This document shows positions 9,030 through 18,381 of a stretch of 48,673 nucleotides of DNA, piece after piece; position 1 is the stretch's first letter; every line of letters starts with the position of its first letter. This DNA comes from Amphritea sp. 1_MG-2023 (GTDB lineage: Bacteria > Pseudomonadota > Gammaproteobacteria > Pseudomonadales > Balneatricaceae). Where the stretch lies: assembly GCF_030547545.1 (NCBI RefSeq), contig NZ_JAUOQE010000031.1, forward strand, positions 1-48,673. Direction: 5' to 3'. The position numbers were made by a program, and so were the translations under genes. Under the pieces are notes generated by a model. The model was not told the DNA's origin, searched no databases, and saw only the letters and a list, made by a program, of their open reading frames with translations.

Positions 9030-10517
9030 TCAGCTCTCCCAATGATCATCTCTGGCTAGCCTGTCCTGTTGATGTTCTTGAAATACTCGACGACTGCGCG
9101 TCGCCTTCTGCGCCGTAATCACCGCTCGACTGACTAAATCTTTCTTATGCGCGACATTAATATCATCCGGCACCCGTTGCCCATCGGTCACGTAACTTAC
9201 CGATAAACCATTTTCAATCACCAAATCCAGCGCTTCACCGAGATTCCCCGATTCATCCAGTTTACTCAACACACAGCCACTCAATCCTAACGGCGCATAC
9301 GTCTCATAAGCGCTCTCAATCACATGACGCTGACTCGAACAGGATAAGACTAATAGTTTTTTCAAGCGTACCGACACATCATCCAACATATTCAACTGTG
9401 CTTGAGTATGTGGTTCATGGGCATTCATACCGGCGGTATCGATCAATACCAAACGTTTGCCGCGCAGCGAGGACAGCACCTCATCCAACGAGTTATTTTC
9501 ATCCACCACGCGCACCGGCACATCCAAGATACGGCCAAACGTCAACAACTGTTCATGGGCGGCGATACGATAGGAATCGGTCGTCACTAGCGCGACACTC
9601 GAACTACCATGCTTTAACACATAGCGCGCCGCCAGCTTGCCGATTGTGGTTGTTTTACCCACCCCAGTAGGCCCGACAAACGCAATCATGCCGCCTCGTT
9701 CAACAAAATCCTCACCCATCACAGGAATATTGTCACTCAAGTGTGTCAGCGTTGCACGCCAAGCATCATCGAGTTCGTCCGCATCGGTCACCTTAGCGGA
9801 TAACTGTCGACTGATTTGCGGGCCCAAGCCAATGCGTTCTAAGCGGCGCTCCACTTTGAGCACCGCCGAATCGGCCTGTACGTGTCGAGGGCGCGCGGCG
9901 GCTGACGCTTTAGGTTTAATGGTTTCAGCTGCGGGGCGCTGCGGCTCGGTTTCGCGAGGACGGTTAAGAATATTCTTTAGTGATTCAATCTCTTGCTGAA
10001 GGGCGACAATAGCATCTTGCTCTGTCTCGCGAGGCGTCTCCGTCGCAGCTTTAAATTCGTGCGCTTGACGCGTGGGATCCAGTTTGGGCTGCACTCGGGC
10101 GGGGGTATCTTGCATCGCTGCTGACTGATGCATGCGTCCCTGCTGCCGACGCTTGAGCGTATCAAGGATTTCACTCAACTCTTCATCGTCATCATCTAAC
10201 TGACGGTTTTTCTGACGCGGCTCCGGCGTGCCCTCTTGAGCCGTGGCGATGCGGGCTTGCGCCTTGCGTAACTCCTCGGCAAGATTACTTTGCAGCTTAG
10301 TGGGTTGCGACGGCGTTTCTTTACGACTATGTTCGACCGCTCGCTTACGCTTAAACTCTTGCTGAGCCGCTTCGTATTCATGCTCATGCGCGGCCACGAC
10401 TTCAACGCCACCCGCCACACGATGATTTGAGACAATCACGGCATCCGGGCCGATTTCGTCCCTGACCCGTTGCATAGCCTGCCTCATATCCGGAGCAAAA
10501 AAGCGTTTAACTTTCAT
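9030..10517 (-). CDS. flhF: Flagellar biosynthesis GTPase FlhF
   Basis: A 495-residue SRP-type GTPase that marks the pole for flagellar assembly. The N-terminal B domain begins MKVKRFFAPDMRQAM. A long charged, Gln-rich linker covers about 55-215. The NG domain follows, with P-loop GPTGVGKTTT at 282-291, DSYRIAAHEQL near 314, DTAG at 360-363 and the guanine-specificity motif SKLDESG at 418-424. These are the features of FlhF rather than FtsY or Ffh. It lies between flhA (35 bases upstream) and flhG. Its length is at the longer end for the family because of the linker. Confidence 0.95.
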   Translation of the reverse strand: MKVKRFFAPDMRQAMQRVRDEIGPDAVIVSNHRVAGGVEVVAAHEHEYEAAQQEFKRKRAVEHSRKETPSQPTKLQSNLAEELRKAQARIATAQEGTPEPRQKNRQLDDDDEELSEILDTLKRRQQGRMHQSAAMQDTPARVQPKLDPTRQAHEFKAATETPRETEQDAIVALQQEIESLKNILNRPRETEPQRPAAETIKPKASAAARPRHVQADSAVLKVERRLERIGLGPQISRQLSAKVTDADELDDAWRATLTHLSDNIPVMGEDFVERGGMIAFVGPTGVGKTTTIGKLAARYVLKHGSSSVALVTTDSYRIAAHEQLLTFGRILDVPVRVVDENNSLDEVLSSLRGKRLVLIDTAGMNAHEPHTQAQLNMLDDVSVRLKKLLVLSCSSQRHVIESAYETYAPLGLSGCVLSKLDESGNLGEALDLVIENGLSVSYVTDGQRVPDDINVAHKKDLVSRAVITAQKATRSRRVFQEHQQDRLARDDHWES

Positions 10518-10552
10518 AACCGTCTCTATTCATGACCTCATTAGGCACCGAC

Positions 10553-12658
10553 CTAACTCTGGCCACCTACTGTCGCAATAATCGTAACCCGTTTATTTTC
10601 GGGGATTTCCTGATAGGAAAGCACACTAATTTGATGCTCGCCATAGCGTACAAATTTAGCCAACAACGGTCTTATCGGTGCCGCCACCAATAATATTGAA
10701 GCTCGCCCAGCCACTTCTTGCTGCTGCGCCACACCCGCGAGCGAGGTTTGCAGACGCTCAGCCATGGTCGGTTCAATCACCAACCCTTCATTACCTTCAC
10801 CGCGTTGCACCGAGCCCAACAGCAGTTGTTCCAACTGAGGATCGAGCGTAATCACCGGTAACTCGTCATCATTACCCACCACATTCTGCACAATCATACG
10901 CGATAACGATATACGCACCGCCGCCGTCAGTCCTTGTGGATCTTGAGTTCGCGCAACGGCCTCGGCTAAAGACTCGGTAATCGTGCGAAAATCTTTCACC
11001 GGCACCTGCTCCATCAATAAGTTCTGTAACACTTTTAACAGTGTACTCACAGAAAGCTTGCCTGGAACTAACTCTTCTACCAGTTTTGGTGACGTTTTAG
11101 CTAATAGGTCCAATAATTTTTGTACTTCATCATGTCCCATCAGCTCATGCGAGTGCGCTTGCAGGATTTGATTTAAATGGGTTGCCACCACCGTACCGGC
11201 ATCAACCACCGTATAACCCAGCGTTTGCGCCTGCTCTTTCTGACTCTGCTCAATCCAAACCGCATCCAAGCCAAAAGCGGGGTCTTTTACATTGATCCCC
11301 TTTAGCGTACCAAATACTTGACCGGGATTGATCGCTAAATCTCGATCGGGATACACTTCAGACTCACCCACCGTCACCCCCATCAAGGTAATGCGATAAG
11401 CGCCTGGCATCAGATCAAGGTTATCTCGAATATGCACCGACGGCACGAGAAAGCCCAAGTCTTGAGATAGCTTTTTTCGTACCCCTTTAATACGGTTCAA
11501 TAACTGCCCGCCCTGCAATTTATCGACCATTGGAATCAATCGATAACCCACTTCTAGGCCGATCATATCCACGGGCATCACATCATCCCAATCCAACTCT
11601 TTAGCATCCTGCTCCGGCTCTGTCGGTGCGCTTTTAGCCGCCGCCTCCTGTACCTGCTCGGCCGCAGCCGCCGCCAGATTCCGCTGCTGAATAAAGTAAG
11701 CCCCAACACCCGCCGCAATCGCTAGCGATAAAAATGCGACATGAGGCATGCCCGGAATCGAGCCCATAATAAACAAGATAGCGGCAGCAACCGCTAAGGC
11801 TTTAGGCGAACCAAACAATTGCCCAATAACCTGCTTACCCATATCCTGTGACGAGTTAACGCGCGTCACCATAATCGCCGCCGCGGTGGATAATAGCAAT
11901 GACGGTATCTGTGCAACCAAACCATCACCGATCGTCAACAACGAGTAATACCGCGCCGCCAACTCGAATGACAGATCATGCTGTAACATCCCGATACCCA
12001 AACCACCGAGAATATTAATCACCAGAATCAAGATGCCCGCCACGGCATCGCCGCGAACAAACTTACTCGCACCATCCATCGAGCCATAAAAATCGGCTTC
12101 TTGAGTTACTTCCTGACGTCGTGTTTTAGCATCATCCTGACTAATCAATCCGGCATTTAAATCGGCATCGATCGCCATCTGCTTACCCGGCATGGCATCC
12201 AAGGTAAAGCGAGCACTTACTTCGGATATACGCCCCGCACCTTTGGTGACAACCACGAAGTTAATGATGACTAAAATCAAAAACACCACTAAACCGACGA
12301 CATAATTTCCGCCAATTACGACCTCACCAAAGGCTTCAATCACTTTACCGGCGGCATCCCCTCCTTCATGACCATACAATAACACCACGCGAGTCGATGC
12401 CACGTTTAGCGCCAATCGCATTAACGTGGCAATCAGCAGAATCGTCGGGAAAACAGCAAAATCTAATGGCCGCATGGCATACACACAGACCAGCAGCACC
12501 ACGATGGATAGGGCGATATTAAAGGTAAACAGGGTATCCAATAGAAAGGGAGGCATCGGCAGCGTAACCATACCGAGCACCAGCAGCAGTAAAAAAGGAA
12601 TCCCGAGATTCCCTTTACTGACGCCACGTACATTATTATAGATCGCTGTTCTATCCAT
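10553..12658 (-). CDS. flhA: Flagellar type III export gate protein FlhA
   Basis: A 701-residue FHIPEP-family export protein. The N-terminal half has about eight membrane segments with the signature cytoplasmic loop GRISEVSARFTLDAMPGKQM near residue 145-165. The C-terminal half is the large cytoplasmic domain that forms a nonameric ring and docks export substrates and chaperones. It is separated from flhB by 191 bases that hold its own sigma54-type promoter and an AT-rich leader, so it probably starts a new transcription unit leading into flhF, flhG, fliA and the che genes. Length and domain layout are normal for the family. Confidence 0.97.
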   Translation of the reverse strand: MDRTAIYNNVRGVSKGNLGIPFLLLLVLGMVTLPMPPFLLDTLFTFNIALSIVVLLVCVYAMRPLDFAVFPTILLIATLMRLALNVASTRVVLLYGHEGGDAAGKVIEAFGEVVIGGNYVVGLVVFLILVIINFVVVTKGAGRISEVSARFTLDAMPGKQMAIDADLNAGLISQDDAKTRRQEVTQEADFYGSMDGASKFVRGDAVAGILILVINILGGLGIGMLQHDLSFELAARYYSLLTIGDGLVAQIPSLLLSTAAAIMVTRVNSSQDMGKQVIGQLFGSPKALAVAAAILFIMGSIPGMPHVAFLSLAIAAGVGAYFIQQRNLAAAAAEQVQEAAAKSAPTEPEQDAKELDWDDVMPVDMIGLEVGYRLIPMVDKLQGGQLLNRIKGVRKKLSQDLGFLVPSVHIRDNLDLMPGAYRITLMGVTVGESEVYPDRDLAINPGQVFGTLKGINVKDPAFGLDAVWIEQSQKEQAQTLGYTVVDAGTVVATHLNQILQAHSHELMGHDEVQKLLDLLAKTSPKLVEELVPGKLSVSTLLKVLQNLLMEQVPVKDFRTITESLAEAVARTQDPQGLTAAVRISLSRMIVQNVVGNDDELPVITLDPQLEQLLLGSVQRGEGNEGLVIEPTMAERLQTSLAGVAQQQEVAGRASILLVAAPIRPLLAKFVRYGEHQISVLSYQEIPENKRVTIIATVGGQS

Positions 12659-12761
12659 TACGCCTCAAATGAGGTCTCTCCGCCGACAAAACGTCAAAAA
12701 AACATCACAAAATAGTTAATTATTTAAAGATTGAAAAATAACATTAATATAAAACGAAAAA

Positions 12762-12776
12762 CATCAATATTTTGAC
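12762..12776 (-). promoter_or_regulatory. Candidate FleQ box downstream of the flhA promoter
   Basis: The minus strand reads GTCAAAATATTGATG, close to the FleQ consensus GTCA-N6-TGAC with an AT-rich centre. It lies about 15-30 bases downstream of the predicted flhA start point. In P. aeruginosa, FleQ binds atypically downstream of the RpoN site at flhA, fliE and fliL, so the position fits. Confidence 0.5.
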
Positions 12777-12801
12777 GCTTTCACTATCTTAACCCATCTA
12801 A

Positions 12802-12817
12802 TGCAAGAATCCAGCCA
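12802..12817 (-). promoter_or_regulatory. Sigma54 (RpoN) promoter of flhA
   Basis: The minus strand reads TGGCTGGATTCTTGCA. GG and GC are separated by exactly ten bases, as required for -24/-12 promoters, and the -12 element TTGCA is a perfect match. Initiation would be about 12 bases downstream, near 12791. flhA is a FleQ/RpoN-dependent gene in Pseudomonas and Vibrio. Confidence 0.8.
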
Positions 12818-12849
12818 GGCTATAGCCTTCCGTCTCACTACAGCGACCA

Positions 12850-13986
12850 TTACTCATCTCGGCGTAGCTCATCCGGTATATCCAACTGTTCTGAGATCGC
12901 TTTCGGCGCGGGGCCTTGTCGCCGCTTATGACGTTGTAACTGATACACATACGCGAGAATTTCAGCCACCGCTTTAAACAGACCCGATGGTATCTCTTCA
13001 TCGACATCGGTTGAGTGATAAATAGCTCGCGCTAAAGGTGGTGCAGACAACACCGGAATCTCATGTTGATCTGCAATTTCTCTGATTTTTAGGGCCACAA
13101 AATCGCCCCCTTTCGCCACCATAAAGGGTGCCCCACCGCCCCCCTGTTCATACTTAAGGGCCACGGCATAGTGAGTTGGGTTGGTAATCACGACATCCGC
13201 TTCCGGCACAGCCGCCATCATCTTGCGCTGTGATATTTCCCGCTGTAGCTGCCGAATACGGCCTTTTACCTCCGGCTTACCTTCGCTATTTTTCATCTCA
13301 TCCTTCACTTCCTGAAGGGTCATTTTCAGCTTTTGCGTATAATCATAGATCTGAAACGGCACATCAATCACCGAAATTAAGATCATCGTGGCACTCATCA
13401 CCAGGAACGCCCAGATAACAATCTCTGTGGCATGAGACATGGCCGGAATAATATCCTGTGAACCGAGTGAAAATAGCGCCTGTTTAGATGTATACAGCAC
13501 CAGAAACGAGAGTGAACCCACCACCAGAAACTTGGCCAATGCTTTAAACAGCTCTAGCAACGCTTTCAGGGAAAACATCCGCTTAATACCGGCCAGAGGA
13601 TCAATCCGGCTAAACTTAGGCGCCATCGCCTTCATACTGATATTCCAGCCACCCAAGGCAATCGGGCCAACAATCGCCGCCACTAACAGCACAGCAAAGA
13701 AACCAAGACAGGCGTACAGTGCTTCAAATATAGAATATCCCAGATGCATAAACATCGCGGCGGGATCCATCACCGCTTGCCGATCAAGCTCGAAGTTAAA
13801 CTTCATCATACCCGCCATCTTATCCGCAACTTGACCACCAAACATGATCGCCGCGGCGGCAGCCGACAATAATAAGATGGTTGTGGCTAGCTCTTTTGAG
13901 CGCGCCACATCGCCCTTCTCTTTCGCATCACGTAATCGTTTCGATGTGGGTTCTTCGGTTTTTTCCTGACCGCTGTCTTCAGCCAT
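12850..13986 (-). CDS. flhB: Flagellar type III export protein FlhB
   Basis: A 378-residue export switch protein. The charged N-terminus (EKTEEPTSKRLRDAKEKG) is typical, four membrane segments lie between about 35 and 215, and the cytoplasmic domain has the self-cleavage site N269-P270-T271-H272. Cleavage between N and P is what lets FlhB respond to FliK and switch export from hook to filament proteins. It is three bases downstream of fliR. The length is normal and the tail after the domain is short and charged. Confidence 0.97.
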   Translation of the reverse strand: MAEDSGQEKTEEPTSKRLRDAKEKGDVARSKELATTILLLSAAAAAIMFGGQVADKMAGMMKFNFELDRQAVMDPAAMFMHLGYSIFEALYACLGFFAVLLVAAIVGPIALGGWNISMKAMAPKFSRIDPLAGIKRMFSLKALLELFKALAKFLVVGSLSFLVLYTSKQALFSLGSQDIIPAMSHATEIVIWAFLVMSATMILISVIDVPFQIYDYTQKLKMTLQEVKDEMKNSEGKPEVKGRIRQLQREISQRKMMAAVPEADVVITNPTHYAVALKYEQGGGGAPFMVAKGGDFVALKIREIADQHEIPVLSAPPLARAIYHSTDVDEEIPSGLFKAVAEILAYVYQLQRHKRRQGPAPKAISEQLDIPDELRRDE

Positions 13987-13988
13987 CG

Positions 13989-14774
13989 TTACAGCACCCC
14001 CACACCTAAAACCTGATCGATATAATTAAATGCAAGCGTGACAAAACGCTGAAACTGCCCCAGAAAGCCTTCTAAACTCACCCAAGCGATCACCAGCCCT
14101 ACCAACATCGTAAAGGGAAAACCGATAGCAAATATATTCAATTGTGGAGCCGCCTTCGCCATGACGCCAAACGCAAAGTTAATCACTAACAAGGCGGTCA
14201 CCGCCGGTAGCGACATCAATAAGGCACTCGCTAACATCCAGCTACCCGATTTAGCCAACGCCATATACCCGGCGACTGGCATCGAACCGGCCGAAACGGG
14301 GAACACAAAAAAGCTCCGCGCTAACGCTTCAAGCATCACTAAATGACCATTGAGGGCTAAAAACAATAACATCACCAGCATCAAGTAGAGTTGTGACAGC
14401 ACCACCACCGACACGCCGTTCGCCGGATCACTGACCGAGGCAAAACCTAAACCCATCTGCGATGAGATCAACTGACCACCCAGTGAGAAGATCTGAAACA
14501 ATACTTGCAGCACAAACGCCATGGCGGTACCAATAATGATCTGCTGAGCAATCAAAATATAGGTCTGCAAGGACATGGCATCGATCACCGGCATGGCCGG
14601 CAAAGTGGGCAGTAAAACCACCGTCATCGCAAGCGCTAAGCCCAAACGAATGCGCGTCGCCACCAGCTGTGTACCAATCATCGGCACAACCATCAGAAAA
14701 GAAGCGATACGAAAGAAAGGTAACAAGAATTGTGCTACCCATTGCTCCAACTGAAGCGCACTCAGCTGCAACAT
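13989..14774 (-). CDS. fliR: Flagellar export gate protein FliR
   Basis: A 261-residue, very hydrophobic protein with about six membrane segments. It is part of the FliP5-Q4-R1 export gate through which all external flagellar proteins pass. The N-terminus (LQLEQWVAQFLLPFFRIASFL) and the central region with SSQMGLGFASVSDPANGVS are characteristic of FliR. It starts three bases after the fliQ stop and ends three bases before flhB, in the universal fliPQR-flhB order. Confidence 0.96.
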   Translation of the reverse strand: MLQLSALQLEQWVAQFLLPFFRIASFLMVVPMIGTQLVATRIRLGLALAMTVVLLPTLPAMPVIDAMSLQTYILIAQQIIIGTAMAFVLQVLFQIFSLGGQLISSQMGLGFASVSDPANGVSVVVLSQLYLMLVMLLFLALNGHLVMLEALARSFFVFPVSAGSMPVAGYMALAKSGSWMLASALLMSLPAVTALLVINFAFGVMAKAAPQLNIFAIGFPFTMLVGLVIAWVSLEGFLGQFQRFVTLAFNYIDQVLGVGVL

Positions 14775-14777
14775 AAG

Positions 14778-15047
14778 CTACCCCAAAAACAGCGGTATAT
14801 TGGCAAAAATACTATTAAACTGATCCATCAACTGACCTAAAATCCAAGGCCCAGCCCACATAATCGTTAACAACGTCACCAGTAACCGCGGCAAGAAACT
14901 CAAGGTTTGCTCATTGATCTGCGTCGCTGCCTGAAAGGTAGACACCAACAGACCCACTAACAGTGATGGCACCACAATCACCGCCACCAATATGACCACC
15001 AAAAACAGCGCTTCGCCAAACAGATCAAGAACCATTCCCGGTGTCAT
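14778..15047 (-). CDS. fliQ: Flagellar export gate protein FliQ
   Basis: An 89-residue protein with two membrane hairpin segments. Family-typical residues include the opening MTPGMVLDLFGEAL, FQAATQINEQTLSFLPR in the loop and the second segment ending near the C-terminus. Four copies wrap around FliP/FliR in the export gate. It lies between fliP (55 bases upstream) and fliR. Length matches the family exactly. Confidence 0.96.
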   Translation of the reverse strand: MTPGMVLDLFGEALFLVVILVAVIVVPSLLVGLLVSTFQAATQINEQTLSFLPRLLVTLLTIMWAGPWILGQLMDQFNSIFANIPLFLG

Positions 15048-15102
15048 TATATGCTCTCCAAACCCTGCGTTAAACGATAGGCGATATCACCCCGACCCTG
15101 TG

Positions 15103-15852
15103 TCAAACGACAAAACTACCCGCCAGCGTCCCTATTACCATAGCCCAGCCATCCACCAACACAAATAACATGATTTTAAAGGGTAATGAGATAATCACCG
15201 GCGAAAGCATCATCATCCCCATCGCCATTAAGATACTCGCCACCACTAAGTCGATGACCAAAAAGGGGATAAACAACATAAAACCAATTTGAAATGCTGT
15301 CTTCAACTCACTGGTCACAAACGAAGGCACGAGGACGGTGAAAGGAATATCATCCGGCGTTTGCACCGCCGGTGTTCGGGATATATTCATAAACAGATTA
15401 AGATCATTCTCGCGGGTTTGCGCTAACATAAAGCCGCGAAAAGGCACGCTAGCGGCCTGTAACGCTTCATACGAGGTTAACTCTTCATTCAGATAAGGTT
15501 GCACCGCCTGTTCATTCACTTTATCTAACACCGGCGACATAATAAACAGCGTTAAAAACAGCGATAATCCCAGCAGAATCTGATTGGAAGGCGTCTGCTG
15601 CAACCCCAATGCCTGTCGCAGAATCGCAAAGACAATAATAATACGCGCAAATGATGTCATCATCATCAGAATCGCGGGCAGAAACGTCAATAACGTCATC
15701 AACCCTAAAATCTGCAACGTCACACTGTAATCAGCACTTCCATCGGCATTCGTGGTCAGAGTCACCGCCGGAATACCGACATCCGCCGCCTGTCCTAAAC
15801 TAGGCAACAACAGCGAGACTAACGGCAGCAGCAACGCGAATAGAGGCTTCAC
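15103..15852 (-). CDS. fliP: Flagellar export gate protein FliP
   Basis: A 249-residue protein with a cleavable N-terminal signal peptide (hydrophobic core at about 3-17, then LGQAADV), a family trait of FliP. The membrane segments include [24 protein letters not shown]-type residues near 65-90 and the conserved C-terminal pair around 185-245. FliP pentamers form the core of the export gate. Its ATG overlaps the fliO stop as ATGA. Confidence 0.96.
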   Translation of the reverse strand: MKPLFALLLPLVSLLLPSLGQAADVGIPAVTLTTNADGSADYSVTLQILGLMTLLTFLPAILMMMTSFARIIIVFAILRQALGLQQTPSNQILLGLSLFLTLFIMSPVLDKVNEQAVQPYLNEELTSYEALQAASVPFRGFMLAQTRENDLNLFMNISRTPAVQTPDDIPFTVLVPSFVTSELKTAFQIGFMLFIPFLVIDLVVASILMAMGMMMLSPVIISLPFKIMLFVLVDGWAMVIGTLAGSFVV

Positions 15853-16298
15853 TCGGTCTCCTTACGCTGCAGTACTTGCTGTAACTTAGCCGCAAATTCA
15901 CCGGGCGAACTGCCTGCCTCGATGAGGGGTTGATCATAGCTGTGCAACAAGTTGACGCGCCCCGGCGCCACGCCTAATAACAACTGTTGCTCGCCGGCCT
16001 GTACGAGAACCAATTTTTCTCGTGTGGTTAACGGCACCGAGGCCACCACCCGCAAGGCGCGATGCTGCCCGGGCAAACCGGAATAACGCTTCAACAGCCA
16101 GGCGAGTAAAAAAATTAACCCGATCACCAGAATCAAACCGGCTAACAGCTGCATAATCGAGCCTGAATTAATCGGATCGATCATCTGTCGCGTCACAACA
16201 CGGCCCGTCTCTTCGGTATCCGAGGTGGCCGCCATCGTCACGCCAGTGTCCGCCAACCATAGCAACGCAGCACCACATACAGCCCACATACGTATCAT
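15849..16298 (-). CDS. fliO: Flagellar export accessory protein FliO
   Basis: A 149-residue small membrane protein. It has an N-terminal signal-like stretch ending TMAATSDTE, one membrane segment near 49-67 ([19 protein letters not shown]) and a cytoplasmic domain with [20 protein letters not shown]. FliO helps assemble the FliP ring. It overlaps fliN and fliP by ATGA at both ends, indicating tight translational coupling within the fliLMNOPQR operon. The sequence is diverse in this family; position and topology make the call secure. Confidence 0.93.
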   Translation of the reverse strand: MIRMWAVCGAALLWLADTGVTMAATSDTEETGRVVTRQMIDPINSGSIMQLLAGLILVIGLIFLLAWLLKRYSGLPGQHRALRVVASVPLTTREKLVLVQAGEQQLLLGVAPGRVNLLHSYDQPLIEAGSSPGEFAAKLQQVLQRKETE

Positions 16299-16699
16299 CT
16301 GAGTTTATCGATGCGTTCCTGCGGACTGATAACATCAGTCAGCCGGATGCCGTAACGATCATTCACCACCACGACTTCGCCATGCGCAATCAAGGTACCA
16401 TTCACCAACACATCCAGTGGCTCTCCGGCCACACGATCGAGCTCAACAACCGAGCCCTGATTGAGCTGAAGCAGATTACGTATGGAGATATCAGAGCGCC
16501 CGACTTCCATCGATAACTTGACCGGAATATCGAGAATAACATCCAAACTAGGGTTATCCAGCTTGACGCTATCATCTCTCAGCTCATCTAAATCAATAGA
16601 CTGCCCTTGCGCGGCTTCAGCTTGAGCCTGCTCAGCCATCGCAGCGCCCCAATCATCAAGCCCTGCGCCGTCTTGATTTCCATTATCGTCATTACTCAT
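16295..16699 (-). CDS. fliN: Flagellar motor switch protein FliN
   Basis: A 134-residue C-ring protein. The first 50 residues are acidic and Gln/Ala rich; the C-terminal SpoA domain (about 52-132) has LDVILDIPVKLSMEVG, RNLLQLNQGSVVELDR and HGEVVVVNDRYGIRLTD. FliN forms the lower C-ring with FliM and binds FliH at the export site. It lies 36 bases after fliM and overlaps fliO. Longer than the roughly 100-residue SpoA core because of the extension, as in Pseudomonas. Confidence 0.96.
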   Translation of the reverse strand: MSNDDNGNQDGAGLDDWGAAMAEQAQAEAAQGQSIDLDELRDDSVKLDNPSLDVILDIPVKLSMEVGRSDISIRNLLQLNQGSVVELDRVAGEPLDVLVNGTLIAHGEVVVVNDRYGIRLTDVISPQERIDKLR

Positions 16700-16735
16700 G
16701 AGTGATACGCTCTATTCAACGGTTTAATCATTAAT

Positions 16736-17710
16736 TTAGTCATGCTTGCTCCGGCTAACAATTTTTACCGCCAGATTGCCTCGGGATGTCCCTAGCTTGC
16801 AATTAAATACCGGCACCCGTGCGGCTTTTAATTCTAATGTATCGGCAATATCGATGGGAATAATATCACCCGCTTCCAACTGCATGACATCGCGAAGCTT
16901 CATTTTCCGCTCGCCAATCACCAGATCCAAATTGATCGGTGCCCCCAACATATCGTGTTTGAGGGAAGTCAGCCATTGCTCATCCAACTCTTCTTCTGCT
17001 GGTTTAAAACCTGAAATTAATATATCGCGAATAGGCTCGAGCATCGAATAGGGCATGGTGACATGAAATTCACCGGTACCGCCTTCCATATCGACCTGAA
17101 AACTACTCACCACCACCACTTCCGAAGGGTTAATGACGTTAGCCATCGCCGGATTGACTTCATGCCCACTGACTTCAAACTTCAAGGGCATGACTGGCTC
17201 CCATGAGCCTTCCAAATCAACAAAAAATTGACTGATCACCTTATCGATCAGGCGAATCTCAGTCGGTGTAAATTCCCGCCCCTCAATTTTGGCATGTCGA
17301 CCATCGCCACCAAAAAAGCTATCAACCAAGCGAAACACCAGCTTAGCATCCATCACCAATAACGCAGTACCTCGCAGCGGCGATACACGCAGCAAGTTAA
17401 TACTGGTTGGCACATACAGGGTGTGAATATAATCGGAGTATTTCATGATCTGTACGCCGCCCACGGAAACATCGGCATTATTGCGTAACAGGGTAAACAA
17501 AGAGATACGCGTATGACGCGCAAAACGCTCGTTAATCATCTCCAGCGTTGGCATCCGTCCACGAACAATACGTTCATGGCTGGCGAGATCGTAGACTTTA
17601 ATCCCAGAATCATCTTCGACGACACTTTCATCGGTATCAATATCGCCATCATCGACGCCATGCAGCAAGGCATCGATTTCATCCTGAGAAAGCAGATCTT
17701 TGACTGTCAT
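16736..17710 (-). CDS. fliM: Flagellar motor switch protein FliM
   Basis: A 324-residue switch protein that binds CheY-P and reverses the motor. The N-terminal CheY-binding peptide is LSQDEIDALLHGV at residues 8-20. The middle CheC-like domain (about 45-225) includes PTLEMINERFARHTRISLF and a GGxG-type turn at FFGGDGRHAK. The C-terminal SpoA domain (about 245-320) pairs with FliN. It lies 13 bases after fliL. The N-terminal peptide is very similar to repeats in the CheA linker and to the CheZ tail. Confidence 0.97.
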   Translation of the reverse strand: MTVKDLLSQDEIDALLHGVDDGDIDTDESVVEDDSGIKVYDLASHERIVRGRMPTLEMINERFARHTRISLFTLLRNNADVSVGGVQIMKYSDYIHTLYVPTSINLLRVSPLRGTALLVMDAKLVFRLVDSFFGGDGRHAKIEGREFTPTEIRLIDKVISQFFVDLEGSWEPVMPLKFEVSGHEVNPAMANVINPSEVVVVSSFQVDMEGGTGEFHVTMPYSMLEPIRDILISGFKPAEEELDEQWLTSLKHDMLGAPINLDLVIGERKMKLRDVMQLEAGDIIPIDIADTLELKAARVPVFNCKLGTSRGNLAVKIVSRSKHD

Positions 17711-17723
17711 ATACGCCTATCCA

Positions 17724-18257
17724 TCACTGCATTACAAACCCGGTAAACAGCACTTTTTCGACGCCGGGCTTACCGATTTTCTGCTGCATAACCCGCTGTA
17801 TCTCAGCTAAAGCCGCCTGTTGTAGCATCATTTTGCCTTGAAAAGAACGTAACTCATCGAATGACTGATTGGAAAAAAGCTGATTCAAAACCGACACAAT
17901 TTTCGGCATATGCTTAGTCAACGCAGTCACTACCTCGTTATCGCGGCTTTTGGCCTCAACATGCAACTGCATATAATGGGTTCTTCCATCCCGACTCGGA
18001 ACAACAACGGTAAAGTAAGGACTACCTTCGAGCGTTCGAATTTTAGTATAAAGCGCCTGAGCAGGCTTATCAGTCGATACGCTCTCAGCCTGATCATCAC
18101 TCGAACCGCCGAGTAAAAACATCGCAACACCACCGCCAATAATGGCGGCCAAAAGCACCCCAGCAACCGCGATGAGGATCAGTTTGAGCTTACTCAAGCC
18201 TTTTTTTCCACCCTCAGCCGCTTCGTCAGCCGCTGTTTCAGTACTATCATCAGCCAT
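17724..18257 (-). CDS. fliL: Flagellar basal body-associated protein FliL
   Basis: A 177-residue inner-membrane protein. A charged N-terminus (GGKKGLSKLKL) leads into one membrane segment near 25-48 (LILIAVAGVLLAAIIGGGVAM), then a periplasmic stomatin-like domain with YFTVVVPSRDG, YMQLHVEAKS and a C-terminal KVLFTGFVMQ. FliL associates with the stator and supports torque. It begins the fliLMNOPQR-flhB unit and sits 124 bases downstream of fliK. Confidence 0.94.
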   Translation of the reverse strand: MADDSTETAADEAAEGGKKGLSKLKLILIAVAGVLLAAIIGGGVAMFLLGGSSDDQAESVSTDKPAQALYTKIRTLEGSPYFTVVVPSRDGRTHYMQLHVEAKSRDNEVVTALTKHMPKIVSVLNQLFSNQSFDELRSFQGKMMLQQAALAEIQRVMQQKIGKPGVEKVLFTGFVMQ

Positions 18258-18381
18258 CTTTGCCTCACGAACAATCCACCGAAAAATCGGTCAATGTATA
18301 ACAACACAATTAAAGGTGTAATATAACATACTGATTCAACAGCGGAAGCAACGTAACAACATTCCCGCGAATGTTAATCTG
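18258..18381 (-). promoter_or_regulatory. fliK-fliL intergenic region, weak FleQ half-site
   Basis: This 124-base gap lies upstream of fliL. On the minus strand a half-site resembling the right arm of a FleQ box (TACATTGAC, 18290-18298) lies in the fliL leader, matching the place where FleQ binds at fliL in Pseudomonas. A poor sigma54-like element (ATGTTGTTACGTTGCT, 18347-18362) has a good TTGCT but TG instead of GG at -24. A promoter here is possible but not established. Confidence 0.35.

Larger units (their letters stand above)
12659..12849 (-). promoter_or_regulatory. flhB-flhA intergenic leader with sigma54 promoter and FleQ-like sites
   Basis: This AT-rich 191-base gap contains, in the direction of flhA, a 12-bp palindrome AGGCTATAGCCT (12817-12828), a sigma54 promoter (12802-12817), a FleQ-like box (12762-12776) and a 17-mer also found upstream of fleQ (12692-12708). 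The leader from the predicted start to the flhA ATG is about 130 bases. No coding sequence is evident. Confidence 0.7.
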
